Assembly (NCBI GenBank): GCA_024697405.1 | Contig: JAILFU010000091.1 | Span: forward strand, 1 to 36,193 | Reading direction: 5' to 3' | DNA: 36,193 nt | Source of the DNA: Prevotella sp. | GTDB lineage: Bacteria > Bacteroidota > Bacteroidia > Bacteroidales > Bacteroidaceae | In this document: positions 25,895 to 33,849 of the stretch, one piece after another | How positions within the stretch are numbered: the stretch's first letter is position 1 | Layout of the letters: every line of letters starts with the position of its first letter | The notes under the pieces: model-generated | Told to the model about the DNA's origin: nothing | The model's database searches: none | The model's input: only the letters and a program-made list of their open reading frames with translations | Program-made: the position numbers and the translations under genes

Positions 25895-26018
25895 TTTTCA
25901 TCTGCTCTGTTTGATGTACTTTCCGCTGCTCATTGACGATACTGCTGATACAGATAGCCGCCAAGACAGCCACCAGCACCACCAAGAGAACATTCGTCCA
26001 TGTGTCGCTGCGTTTCAT
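25878..26018 (-). CDS. Small single-pass membrane protein (46 residues)
   Basis: A 46-codon frame from ATG at 26018 to TAA at 25878, starting MKRSDTWTN, followed by one strong hydrophobic helix (~10-27, rich in Val, Leu and Ala) and a polar, charged tail. It begins 8 nt after a TATCTTTG box and its stop lies 17 bp inside the DUF3822 gene, so it is placed as the first gene of the DUF3822-rsmD operon. I know no family for it. Against it being real: it is short, and the frame could be a leader. For it: promoter position, membrane-helix composition and the overlap. Confidence 0.6.
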   Translation of the reverse strand: MKRSDTWTNVLLVVLVAVLAAICISSIVNEQRKVHQTEQMKNGRDN

Positions 26019-26026
26019 TTCGCCTG

Positions 26027-26073
26027 CAAAGATAATGAAAAGTTAGGAGTTAGGAGGCAGGAGACAGGAGTTA
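26027..26073 (-). promoter_or_regulatory. Promoter of the small-protein/DUF3822/rsmD operon
   Basis: The minus strand has TATCTTTG at 26034-26027. Upstream, CTCCTGTCTCCTGCCTCCTAACTCCTAAC-type heptamers run from 26071 to 26042, ending 7 bp before the box, and no TTG is present at -33. Only 8 nt separate the box from the ATG. Confidence 0.65.
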
Positions 26074-26126
26074 CTTGCGCCGACTTAACATTTTTTTGTG
26101 TTTACGCGAAAAAAACTGCTGACTGC

Positions 26127-26159
26127 TGACTCCTAACTCCTAACTCTTTCGTACCTTTG
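26127..26159 (+). promoter_or_regulatory. Promoter of the RecD-like helicase gene
   Basis: CTGACTCCTAACTCCTAACT (from 26126) ends about 4 bp before TACCTTTG at 26152-26159. No TTG lies at -33. The ATG at 26164 is 4 nt after the box, predicting a leaderless mRNA. Confidence 0.68.
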
Positions 26160-26163
26160 CACC

Positions 26164-27618
26164 ATGATTACCGACGAACTGATATTCCGCATTCACCAGC
26201 ACTTCGGCCATGTGCCTACCGGGGAGCAGGAGAAGGCCCTGCGCCTGTTTGCGCATTTCGTCACCGACCCTGCTCCGCTGGCAGTGATGGTGTTGCGAGG
26301 TTCGGCCGGTACGGGCAAGACGACGCTGGCCGCCGCCATGGTGCAGGCCATGCTCTCGCTGAAGCAGAAACTGGTGCTGATGGCACCGACGGGACGCGCC
26401 GCCAAGGTCTTCTCCCACTATGCCGGCCATCCGGCCTATACCATCCACCGCCGCATCTACCGCCAGAAGGCCGCAGGCGACATGTCGTCATTCAGCCTGA
26501 ACGACAACCTCCACCACGACACCCTATTTATCGTCGACGAGGCATCGATGATTTCAGCCATGCCCGGCGACAGCTCCTTCGGCTCCGGCTCGCTGCTCGA
26601 CGACCTGGTGCGCTACGTCTATCAGGGGCAGAACTGCCGCATGATGCTCATTGGCGACCATGCACAGCTGCCGCCCGTGGGCGAGGACGACAGTCCAGCC
26701 CTCAGGGGCGACATGCTCATGGGCTACGGGCTGAGCATCTACGAGACCGACCTCAGCGAGGTGCTCCGCCAGAGCCAGCAGTCGGGCATACTGTGGAATG
26801 CCACCTCCATCCGCCAATCTTCATCTGCTGCTGAGTGCTTATCGCTTCCGAAGATACGCTTCCGGGGGTTCGCCGACATCGTCAGTGTGCCGGGCAACGA
26901 GCTGATAGAGTCGCTGGCCAGCAGCTACAGCTACGCCGGACAGGACGAGACGATGGTCATCACCCGTTCGAACAAACGTGCCAACATCTACAACCAGGGC
27001 ATCCGCAACAAGGTACTCGACTGCGAGGAGGAGCTATGCCGTGGCGACCGGCTGATGATCGTGAAGAACAACTACTTCTGGCTGAATGCGAAAGGCGAAG
27101 GGCAGGATGCACAAGCAGGGGCACAGGCGGCTGCCGCAGTGTCGTTCCTGGCCAATGGCGACCTCTGCGTGGTGCAGCGCGTGCGCCGTATCCATGAGCT
27201 ATACGGCTTCCGCTTCGCCGAAGTCACCATACAGCTGCCCGACTACGACGACCTGGAGCTGACGGCCACTACCCTGCTCAGCACCCTCACCACCGAGGCT
27301 CCGGCGCTGCCCCGTGAACAGCAGGAGCTGCTTTATAATAATGTGATGGAAGATTATGCCGACATGCCAATGAAGGCCGACCGCCTCAAGGCCCTGAGGA
27401 GCGATGCGCACTACAATGCCCTCCAGGTGAAATACGGATATGCCGTCACCTGCCATAAGGCACAGGGCGGACAATGGGCACATGTCTACATTGACCAAGG
27501 CTACATGACCGACGACATGCTCGGCCCCGACTATTTCCACTGGCTCTACACCGCCCTCACCCGCGCCACGGAGAAAGTGTTCCTGGTGAACTGGCCTGCC
27601 AGTCAGGTGGAGGAATGA
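26164..27618 (+). CDS. RecD/Dda-like superfamily 1 DNA helicase
   Basis: A 484-residue helicase with motif I GSAGTGKTT (Lys52), motif Ia APTGRAAKVFS, motif II FIVDEASM (Asp125/Glu126), motif III GDHAQLPPVG, and the UvrD_C_2-type end VTCHKAQGGQW (motif V) and YTALTRAT (motif VI). The order and spacing fit the short RecD2/Dda-type helicases (5'-3' single-strand translocases) rather than RecBCD-bound RecD; there is no nuclease domain. Bacteroidetes chromosomes usually carry one such AAA-family helicase of unassigned role, presumably in repair or replication restart. The HD-domain gene follows after 27 bp, likely co-transcribed. Confidence 0.9.
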   Translation: MITDELIFRIHQHFGHVPTGEQEKALRLFAHFVTDPAPLAVMVLRGSAGTGKTTLAAAMVQAMLSLKQKLVLMAPTGRAAKVFSHYAGHPAYTIHRRIYRQKAAGDMSSFSLNDNLHHDTLFIVDEASMISAMPGDSSFGSGSLLDDLVRYVYQGQNCRMMLIGDHAQLPPVGEDDSPALRGDMLMGYGLSIYETDLSEVLRQSQQSGILWNATSIRQSSSAAECLSLPKIRFRGFADIVSVPGNELIESLASSYSYAGQDETMVITRSNKRANIYNQGIRNKVLDCEEELCRGDRLMIVKNNYFWLNAKGEGQDAQAGAQAAAAVSFLANGDLCVVQRVRRIHELYGFRFAEVTIQLPDYDDLELTATTLLSTLTTEAPALPREQQELLYNNVMEDYADMPMKADRLKALRSDAHYNALQVKYGYAVTCHKAQGGQWAHVYIDQGYMTDDMLGPDYFHWLYTALTRATEKVFLVNWPASQVEE

Positions 27619-27645
27619 GATAAGAGATGAAAAACAAGAAAAGAT

Positions 27646-28203
27646 ATGGACTACCAAGCAATCATAGACAAGTACTATCCTGAGGAAGAAGATGGCACGC
27701 TGCCGTCTTCCGCCCTGCGCAGGCTTCTGCTGAAGCATTCCCGGCAGGTGGCCGACCGCTGCCTGCTCATTGCCAAAAACCATCCGGAGCTGCATGCCGA
27801 CGAGACCTTCCTGCTGGAAGCGGCCATGCTCCACGACATCGGCATTGGCTGGTGCCACGCTCCCTCCATCTTCTGCGAGGGCAGCGAGCCTTATATCCGG
27901 CATGGGCTTATCGGGGCAGAACTGCTGCGCCGGGAGGGGTATGAGCGCCACGCCCGCGTCTGCGAGCGCCACACCGGCACCGGCATCACCCGCCAGCAGA
28001 TTGAGCGACAGCAGCTGCCGCTGCCACTGGCCGACTACATCCCTGAGACACTGGAGGAACAGCTCGTCTGCTATGCCGACAAATTCTACTCCAAGTCACG
28101 CCCCGACCGCGTGCTCACCGTGGAAGAGACGGCACGGAATCTAGAGAAATTCGGACACGAAGGGGTGGAGAAGTTCCTTAATTGGGCTAAAATGTTTGAA
28201 TAA
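27646..28203 (+). CDS. HD-domain phosphohydrolase family protein
   Basis: A 185-residue protein with the HD metal site: His31 in LKHSRQVA, His63-Asp64 in AMLHDIGIG, further His residues in IRHGLIGAELL and CERHTGTGIT, and an Asp in VCYADKFYSK. This is the small HDIG-type domain seen in nucleotide and phosphate-ester hydrolases; substrate not known. It resembles the uncharacterised HDIG proteins annotated as phosphohydrolases in Bacteroidetes. It is in line with the helicase gene and has no own -7 box. Confidence 0.85.
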   Translation: MDYQAIIDKYYPEEEDGTLPSSALRRLLLKHSRQVADRCLLIAKNHPELHADETFLLEAAMLHDIGIGWCHAPSIFCEGSEPYIRHGLIGAELLRREGYERHARVCERHTGTGITRQQIERQQLPLPLADYIPETLEEQLVCYADKFYSKSRPDRVLTVEETARNLEKFGHEGVEKFLNWAKMFE

Positions 28204-28223
28204 AACTCAAAAACTACAGGTGT

Positions 28224-28278
28224 TTAACTCCCTTTAACTCCTTTAACTCCTTTAACTCCTCAAAAATATGTAATTTTG
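28224..28278 (+). promoter_or_regulatory. Promoter of lptD with TTTAACTCC repeats
   Basis: Four TTTAACTCC-like units (28223-28260, about 9-bp period) end 10 bp before TAATTTTG at 28271-28278. No TTG is found at -33. The GTG start at 28284 is 5 nt after the box. Confidence 0.65.
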
Positions 28279-28283
28279 CAGCC

Positions 28284-31200
28284 GTGAAACAGAAAACGGT
28301 GTCGCTTCTCTTCGTGCTGGCCTTCATCCTGATGTGGGCCTGTACGCCGTCGTCGCTCTTCAAGAGAACGCCCAAGACAGGACCGACCGCCGTCACCCCT
28401 CCCGTTGCAGAGGGAATCGTACTCAAGCCTGACTCTTCTGAGAAAACATCAGAAAAGCCCGACATCCCCGAAGAACAGGACGTCCAGGACATCCCCGACT
28501 CCCTGGAAGCACAAATCCCCGCTGAGGTCCCCGACTCCACCCTAGGCGCCGCCCTCCCCGACAGCGCCGCCCTCTCAGACAGCGCCCCCCTCGCCGACAG
28601 CACCTCCCTTCCCGGGTCCGTGGTCGGCGGTTTCCCCGCCGACTCCTCCCAAGGCCCCTCCCCCTCCCAGCCTGCCAAGGCTGCCCTGAAGCGCGACACC
28701 ACCACGATGGACTCGCTGGAGCTGGCCATCTACAAATACAACAAAATCATCGACGACTCCCTGCGCCAGGACTCCCTGAACCGCCAAAAGAAGAACGGCA
28801 TCGACGCGCCCGTGGAGTTCTCGGCCACCGACTCGCTCATCTACGACGCCTCTACGGGCATGGCCCACCTCTTCGGCAGCAGCCATGTGGAGTATCAGAA
28901 CATGGACTTGAAGAGCGACAAAATCTACATGCGCCTCGACTCCTCGCTGGTACATGCCACCGGCAGCGTCGACTCGCTGGGCAAGAAATATGGCACCCCC
29001 GTCTTCAAAATGGGTAGCGACCAATATGAGAGCGACACCATGGCCTTCAACTTCAAGACGAAGAGGGGACTCATCCAGCAGGTCTACACCCAGCAGCAAG
29101 ACGGCTACCTGACGGCGGAAATCTCCAAGCGCGGCACCAACGGCGAACTCTTCCTGCAGCATGGCAAATACACCACCTGCGACGACCCCCACCCCGACTT
29201 CTACATCGCCATGAGCCGAGCCAAAGTACGTCCAGGGCGCGACGTGGTCTTCGGACCCGCCTATCTCGTGGTGTGCGACGTCCCCATACCCCTGGCCGTG
29301 CCCTACGGCTTCTTCCCCTTCACCCAAAGCTACTCCTCGGGCTTCATCATGCCCACCTACGGCGACGAGACGGAGCGCGGCTTCTACCTGCGCGACGGCG
29401 GCTACTACTTCGCCATCAGCGACAAGATGGACCTGAAGCTGATTGGCGAAATCTACACGAAGGGCTCGTGGGGACTCTCAGCAGCCAGCAACTACCGCAA
29501 GCGCTACCGCTTCAGCGGCTCGGTATTGGCCAGCTACCAGAACAGCGTCACCGGCGAGAAGAACATGCCCGACTATTCCAAGCAGACCAGCTTCAAGATA
29601 CAATGGAGCCACCGGCAGGATCCCAAGGCGAACCCCTTCTCAAACCTCTCCGCATCCGTGAACTTCGCCACGTCGAGCTATGAGAAGAACAACCTCACGT
29701 CGATGTATAATCCGCAGACGATGACGCAAAGCACGCGAACATCTTCTGTCAGCTACAGCACCAACTTCAGCAGCATAGGCATGAGTCTCTCCACGACGAT
29801 GAACCTCAACCAGAACATGCGCGACTCAACCATCGCCTTGACGCTGCCCGACCTCAACATCAACATCTCGAGGTTCTATCCCTTCAAGCGAAAGAAAATG
29901 GTGGGCGACGAACGCTGGTATGAGAAAATAGCCATGAGCTATACGGGCCACCTGTCCAACAACATCAACACCAAGGAGGACAAGCTAATGCACTCCAGCC
30001 TGGTGAAGGAGTGGAAACACGACATGACCCACAGCATACCCATCAGCGCCAGTTTCACCGTGCTGGGGTATATCAACGTGACGCCCTCGTTCAACTTCTC
30101 CGACAAGACCATTACCAACAAGATCATGAAGTCGTGGGATGCTGCCGCCAACAAAGAGGTCAACGACACCATATACGGACTATATAACATCTACAACTGG
30201 AGCCTCTCTACGTCGGCATCGACCAAGCTCTACGGCTTCTACATTCCCTCGCGGAAAATCTTCGGCAATAAGGTTGACCGCATCCGCCACGTACTCACGC
30301 CATCGCTCAGCTTCAGCTATTCGCCCAATTTCGGCACTACGCGCTACGGCTACTATAAAACCTACCAGAAGACCGATGCCAACGGCGAAGTCAGCCTGGT
30401 GGAGTACACTCCCTTCCCAGGCTACGCACCCGGCAAGGGAAAGACCGGAAGCTTGGGCGTAAGCCTCTCGAACAACCTGGAAATGAAGGTTCGCGGCGAG
30501 AATGACTCGCTCAGGGTAGTGAGCCTCATCGACGAGCTGGGCATCTCCTTCTCCTACAATATGGCCACGAAGATACGCCCTTTGAGCGATGTCTCCACCT
30601 CTCTGCGACTGAAGCTCACCAAGAGCTACACACTCAACCTCAACGCCGTCTTCGCCAGCTATGTCTACGAGGCCGACTCCGTGGGGGCTACGCCACGCAT
30701 GTCCGAACACACCACCTATTGGCAGAAGGGAAAGCTGGGCCGCTATCAGGGCATGTCGCAGAACCTCAGCTATACACTCAGCAACGACAAGATAGCCAAC
30801 ATCATCAAGTGGCTCAAAGGCGAGCGGAAGAAAAAGGACGATGACACGGAAGAAGGGACTGCCGAAGGCAGCGAAGAGGACGAGCTGAACGAGGTGGACA
30901 CCAACATCGACAAAGAGCTGGAAAAAGGCAAGCATGGTGCTGAGCGCAAGTCGGCAGGAAAGGCCGAGACCGACGAAGACGGATACATGGCCTTCTCGCT
31001 GCCCTGGAGCCTCAGCTTCGGCTATGGCATCACCATGCGCGAGGACAACGACGTGCGCAAATTCAACTACCACACCATGCGCTATCCCTACAAGTTCACA
31101 CAGAACCTCAACGTCAGCGGAAACATACGCCTCTCCGACGGCTGGAACATCAGCTTCAGCTCAGGCTACGACTTTGAAAACAAAAAGATCAGCATGACCA

Positions 31201-31367
31201 CAGCCTCCCTCTCGCGCGACCTCCACTGCTTCAGCATGTCGTGCTCCGTCGTGCTGGCTCCCTACACCAGCTACAACTTCTCCTTCCGCTGCAACGCCTC
31301 CACACTGACCGACGCGCTGAAATACGACAAGCGAAGCAGCTACTCCAGCAGCGTGCAGTGGTATTGA
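28284..31367 (+). CDS. lptD: LPS-assembly protein LptD (Bacteroidetes type)
   Basis: A 1027-residue outer-membrane protein. The GTG start is chosen because it directly follows the -7 box and opens the signal sequence; the next ATG (28334) would cut into it. The signal ends in a lipobox-like MWAC (Cys20). Residues ~33-135 are a long Pro/Ser/Asp-rich linker. An OstA/LptA-like beta-jellyroll follows (DSLIYDASTGMAHLFGSSHV, KSDKIYMRLDSS), then GYFFPFTQSYSSGFIMPTYGDE-type segments leading into the barrel, with an acidic/basic insertion near 840-900, ending in an aromatic pair (WY). LptD, with LptE, inserts LPS into the outer leaflet. A lipid anchor on LptD would be odd; the lipobox may be coincidental. 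Confidence 0.87.
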   Translation: MKQKTVSLLFVLAFILMWACTPSSLFKRTPKTGPTAVTPPVAEGIVLKPDSSEKTSEKPDIPEEQDVQDIPDSLEAQIPAEVPDSTLGAALPDSAALSDSAPLADSTSLPGSVVGGFPADSSQGPSPSQPAKAALKRDTTTMDSLELAIYKYNKIIDDSLRQDSLNRQKKNGIDAPVEFSATDSLIYDASTGMAHLFGSSHVEYQNMDLKSDKIYMRLDSSLVHATGSVDSLGKKYGTPVFKMGSDQYESDTMAFNFKTKRGLIQQVYTQQQDGYLTAEISKRGTNGELFLQHGKYTTCDDPHPDFYIAMSRAKVRPGRDVVFGPAYLVVCDVPIPLAVPYGFFPFTQSYSSGFIMPTYGDETERGFYLRDGGYYFAISDKMDLKLIGEIYTKGSWGLSAASNYRKRYRFSGSVLASYQNSVTGEKNMPDYSKQTSFKIQWSHRQDPKANPFSNLSASVNFATSSYEKNNLTSMYNPQTMTQSTRTSSVSYSTNFSSIGMSLSTTMNLNQNMRDSTIALTLPDLNINISRFYPFKRKKMVGDERWYEKIAMSYTGHLSNNINTKEDKLMHSSLVKEWKHDMTHSIPISASFTVLGYINVTPSFNFSDKTITNKIMKSWDAAANKEVNDTIYGLYNIYNWSLSTSASTKLYGFYIPSRKIFGNKVDRIRHVLTPSLSFSYSPNFGTTRYGYYKTYQKTDANGEVSLVEYTPFPGYAPGKGKTGSLGVSLSNNLEMKVRGENDSLRVVSLIDELGISFSYNMATKIRPLSDVSTSLRLKLTKSYTLNLNAVFASYVYEADSVGATPRMSEHTTYWQKGKLGRYQGMSQNLSYTLSNDKIANIIKWLKGERKKKDDDTEEGTAEGSEEDELNEVDTNIDKELEKGKHGAERKSAGKAETDEDGYMAFSLPWSLSFGYGITMREDNDVRKFNYHTMRYPYKFTQNLNVSGNIRLSDGWNISFSSGYDFENKKISMTTASLSRDLHCFSMSCSVVLAPYTSYNFSFRCNASTLTDALKYDKRSSYSSSVQWY

Positions 31368-31374
31368 AACGGTA

Positions 31375-32031
31375 TCACTCCATCAGCGAAAAAACAAACT
31401 GGTGCTCCTGCAACTGCCAGGAGACAAGGCCATAGCGGATGAAACGGGCCAGGAGGACAACAACCCTGGGACGGGGCAGCCGGCTACGCCGGACTATCTG
31501 GTTCAAAGTCTGACAGGCGGGGGGCTGCATGGCAGCCAGAAGCTGGCGCTCGGTAGCCCCGTAGGTGAACGCCGCTCCCCGTGGCGACTGCTCGTCACGC
31601 CATAGGCGGAGGTGCACGGGCGAAGCCACAATATTCTCATCCTTGATGCGTATATATGCCCTTTGCCGGCCGTCCTCGTCAAGCGCACAGACAGGACGAT
31701 GCTCGGAACGGGGCACCGTGGCCACGACAATGGTGCGCAGCCCACCTTTGCCGACAGGCGGCGAGGGAGCGACATGGTAGGTGTCGAACTTGATGCTCGC
31801 CTCCGGGCGACAGTAGCGGTAGGCCGCCTGGTGCATCATATAGATCTCCTCCTCCGAGCGCACACCGGCCAGATAGCCGTCGTCGCGCACGCCGATGAGC
31901 AGCCGCCCGCCGTCGGTGTTGGCAAAGGCCGACACAGAGCGCGCCAGCTTCACGGCATCCTCCACACGGTATTTGAAGTCCTGCTGCTGGTGCTCGCCCT
32001 CGCTGATAAGATCGAAGAGGAAATGTTTCAT
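31375..32031 (-). CDS. AlbA_2 (Schlafen-like) domain protein with winged helix
   Basis: A 218-residue protein. Residues ~8-115 form an AlbA_2 domain (formerly AAA_4): EHQQQDFKYRV, ARSVSAFANTDGGRLLIGVRDDG and a YIRIKDEN element. The C-terminal part (~155-218) looks like a winged helix (LLAAMQPPACQTLNQIVRRS). AlbA_2 proteins in bacteria are putative transcription regulators or nucleic-acid binders related to the Schlafen core; this short form is common in Bacteroidetes with no assigned targets. It converges on lptD with a 7-bp gap and has its own promoter 8 nt upstream. Confidence 0.86.
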   Translation of the reverse strand: MKHFLFDLISEGEHQQQDFKYRVEDAVKLARSVSAFANTDGGRLLIGVRDDGYLAGVRSEEEIYMMHQAAYRYCRPEASIKFDTYHVAPSPPVGKGGLRTIVVATVPRSEHRPVCALDEDGRQRAYIRIKDENIVASPVHLRLWRDEQSPRGAAFTYGATERQLLAAMQPPACQTLNQIVRRSRLPRPRVVVLLARFIRYGLVSWQLQEHQFVFSLME

Positions 32032-32039
32032 CGCTGGTG

Positions 32040-32077
32040 CAAAGGTACGAAATAGTCAGTACTTAGGAGCTAGGAGC
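32040..32077 (-). promoter_or_regulatory. Promoter of the AlbA_2-domain gene
   Basis: The minus strand has TACCTTTG at 32047-32040, 8 nt from the ATG. CTCCTAGCTCCTAAG (32076-32062) lies 14 bp upstream of the box and no TTG is at -33. Confidence 0.62.
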
Positions 32078-32180
32078 CTGATTTTTTTGCACCAACTTAA
32101 CAATTGTTGACATGCTGAAAGAAAAACGACTTGCAGAGTAGGCACCGAGAGCCATTGGCCTGCCAGCATTCCTATCTATC

Positions 32181-32216
32181 AAAAAAAGCGCCTGCCGGAT
32201 AACCTTGGCAGGCGCT
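32181..32216 (-). terminator. Rho-independent terminator of rhaT
   Basis: A perfect 10-bp stem, AGCGCCTGCC/GGCAGGCGCT (32187-32196 with 32207-32216), with a 10-nt loop. On the minus strand it is followed by a run of six to seven T. It lies 7 bp after the rhaT stop codon and is the strongest terminator in the window. Confidence 0.92.
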
Positions 32217-32223
32217 CTCTTTT

Positions 32224-33258
32224 TCATTCAAGCATCTTCGGCAGGAAGGTAGAGAAGATCAGCACGGCCAGACCGACGACGAGCACGGCGATGGTCTTCG
32301 CAGAGCAGCCCTTCCACTCCTTGAGGATGATGCCCCACACGTTTGAGAAGATGACGTTGAAAGCCATCAGGATGCAGAAGGCCAGCGTCATCATGCTGCT
32401 GCCCGGCTCGAAGAAGCTCTTGCCCAGCGAGAGGCCGAAGAACTGGCTGTACCACAGCGCACCGGCCAGCAGGCAGAAGAGCAGGTTGTTACCCCAGACA
32501 GACGTCTTGGCATAGTCGCCCCAAGTCTTGTTCTTCTGGTTCTGGTAAAAACAGTAAACGGCATTGGTCAGAAATCCGCCCAGCGTCACGAGGAAGGTGG
32601 CGGGCAGCGTCATGAACATCTCCGGCGTCTCTTCAAAGTGGATGTCCTTGCCAAACTCCAGGCCTACGTTGAAGCAGCCGCTCATGAAGCCTGCCAGCAA
32701 CGCAATGGCCAGGCCCTTGGGGAAGTTGAAGTCCTTCACTGCCTCGCGCTTCTCCTCTTCGGAGAGGGCTGCCGACTTCATGCCGCCGGCCACGCCGATG
32801 ATGGCGATGCCGATGAGCGTCACCACCACGCCCAGGATGACGGCAAACGTCAGGCTCTCCAGCGCCTTCAGCTCAGGGAAGAAGATGTTCAGCAGCACCG
32901 GGCCCATGATGGTGCCCAGACCGGCACAGGTGCCCAGGGCTATCGACTGGCCCAGCGCCACGCCCAGGTAGCGCATGCTGAGGCCGAATGTCAGGCCGCC
33001 CACACCCCACAGGATGCCGAAGAAGATAGTCATCCAGATGTTGAACGACGGTGCACTGGCCAGCAGCTCAGTGAACGAGTGGCCGCTGGGCACGGCCAGC
33101 AGCAAGCCAATGAACGGCAGGATGAGCCAGGCGAACACGCCCTGGACTATCCAATAGGATTCCCACGACCAGTCCTTGATCTTGTTAATAGGTACATAGC
33201 ACGAGCTTTGGCAGAACGCGCCGATAGCGATAATCAGTAGTCCGATAACGATTTCCAT
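32224..33258 (-). CDS. rhaT: L-rhamnose/proton symporter RhaT
   Basis: A 344-residue inner-membrane protein with about ten hydrophobic helices, matching RhaT throughout: GAFCQSSCYVPINKIKDWSW at the N-terminus, GILWGVGGLTFGLSMRYLG, GQSIALGTCAGLGT and GLEFGKDIH-like segments. RhaT imports L-rhamnose with a proton. No other rhamnose gene (rhaA, rhaB, rhaD or an AraC-type regulator) is visible, so it is a stand-alone gene here. Upstream is a TAACTTTG box, then a 44-bp tandem repeat array; downstream is a strong terminator. Confidence 0.94.
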   Translation of the reverse strand: MEIVIGLLIIAIGAFCQSSCYVPINKIKDWSWESYWIVQGVFAWLILPFIGLLLAVPSGHSFTELLASAPSFNIWMTIFFGILWGVGGLTFGLSMRYLGVALGQSIALGTCAGLGTIMGPVLLNIFFPELKALESLTFAVILGVVVTLIGIAIIGVAGGMKSAALSEEEKREAVKDFNFPKGLAIALLAGFMSGCFNVGLEFGKDIHFEETPEMFMTLPATFLVTLGGFLTNAVYCFYQNQKNKTWGDYAKTSVWGNNLLFCLLAGALWYSQFFGLSLGKSFFEPGSSMMTLAFCILMAFNVIFSNVWGIILKEWKGCSAKTIAVLVVGLAVLIFSTFLPKMLE

Positions 33259-33325
33259 GTCTTTTAGTTATTTAATTGTCAGTTTGTTTATTCGATGCTC
33301 TTCTTGTAAGAATACTTCTCGGCTG

Positions 33326-33333
33326 CAAAGTTA
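33326..33333 (-). promoter_or_regulatory. -7 box upstream of rhaT
   Basis: TAACTTTG on the minus strand (33333-33326), about 67 bp before the ATG. No good TTG is found 19-21 bp upstream, and no CTCCTAA repeat; the gene may need an activator. Confidence 0.58.
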
Positions 33334-33409
33334 CAAAAAAATCCGTATTTTTCCTGAACTTTCTTCCTCATTTCACAATATTTTTATTTTCGTCTTCACC
33401 ACCGACGAG

Positions 33410-33849
33410 TTGTTGTGGCCACGGTTTTACACGGTTTTGCACGGTTATTCTAGTTGTTGTTGCCACGGTTCTGGACGGTTGGGCACGGTTATCCTAGGTG
33501 TTGTTGCCACGGTTTTACACGGTTTTGCACGGTTATTCTAGTTGTTGTTGCCACGGTTCTGCACGGTTGGGCACGGTTATCCTAGGTGTTGTTGCCACGG
33601 TTTGGCACGGTTTTGCACGGTTATTCTAGTTGTTGTTGCCACGGTTCTGCACGGTTTTGCACGGTTATTCTAGTTGTTGTTGCCACGGTTCTGTACGGTT
33701 ATTCACGGTTATTATAGTTGTTGTGGCCACGGTTGGGCACGGTTTGGCACGGTTATTCTAGTTGTTGTTGCCACGGTTCTGCACGGTTGGGCACGGTTAT
33801 CCTAGGTGTTGTTGCCACGGTTTGGCACGGTTTTGCACAGTTATTCTTA
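33410..33849. repeat. Ten 44-bp tandem repeats built from phased CACGGTT heptamers
   Basis: Ten consecutive units of exactly 44 bp start at 33410, 33454, 33498 and so on to 33806. Each is (T/G)TGTTGTTGC followed by three 10-bp blocks CACGGTTnnn and ending in CTAG (CTTA in the last). I count 27 exact CACGGTT and three one-base variants (GACGGTT, TACGGTT, CACAGTT). Within a unit the heptamers are 10 bp apart; the next triplet follows after 24 bp. The unit length is not a multiple of three, and stops occur, so it is not coding. The array ends about 77 bp from the rhaT -7 box. Confidence 0.97.

Noticed and set aside
33410..33849. Possible CRISPR array
   Set aside because: Units are contiguous and nearly identical with only 3-bp variable linkers; there are no spacers and no cas genes.
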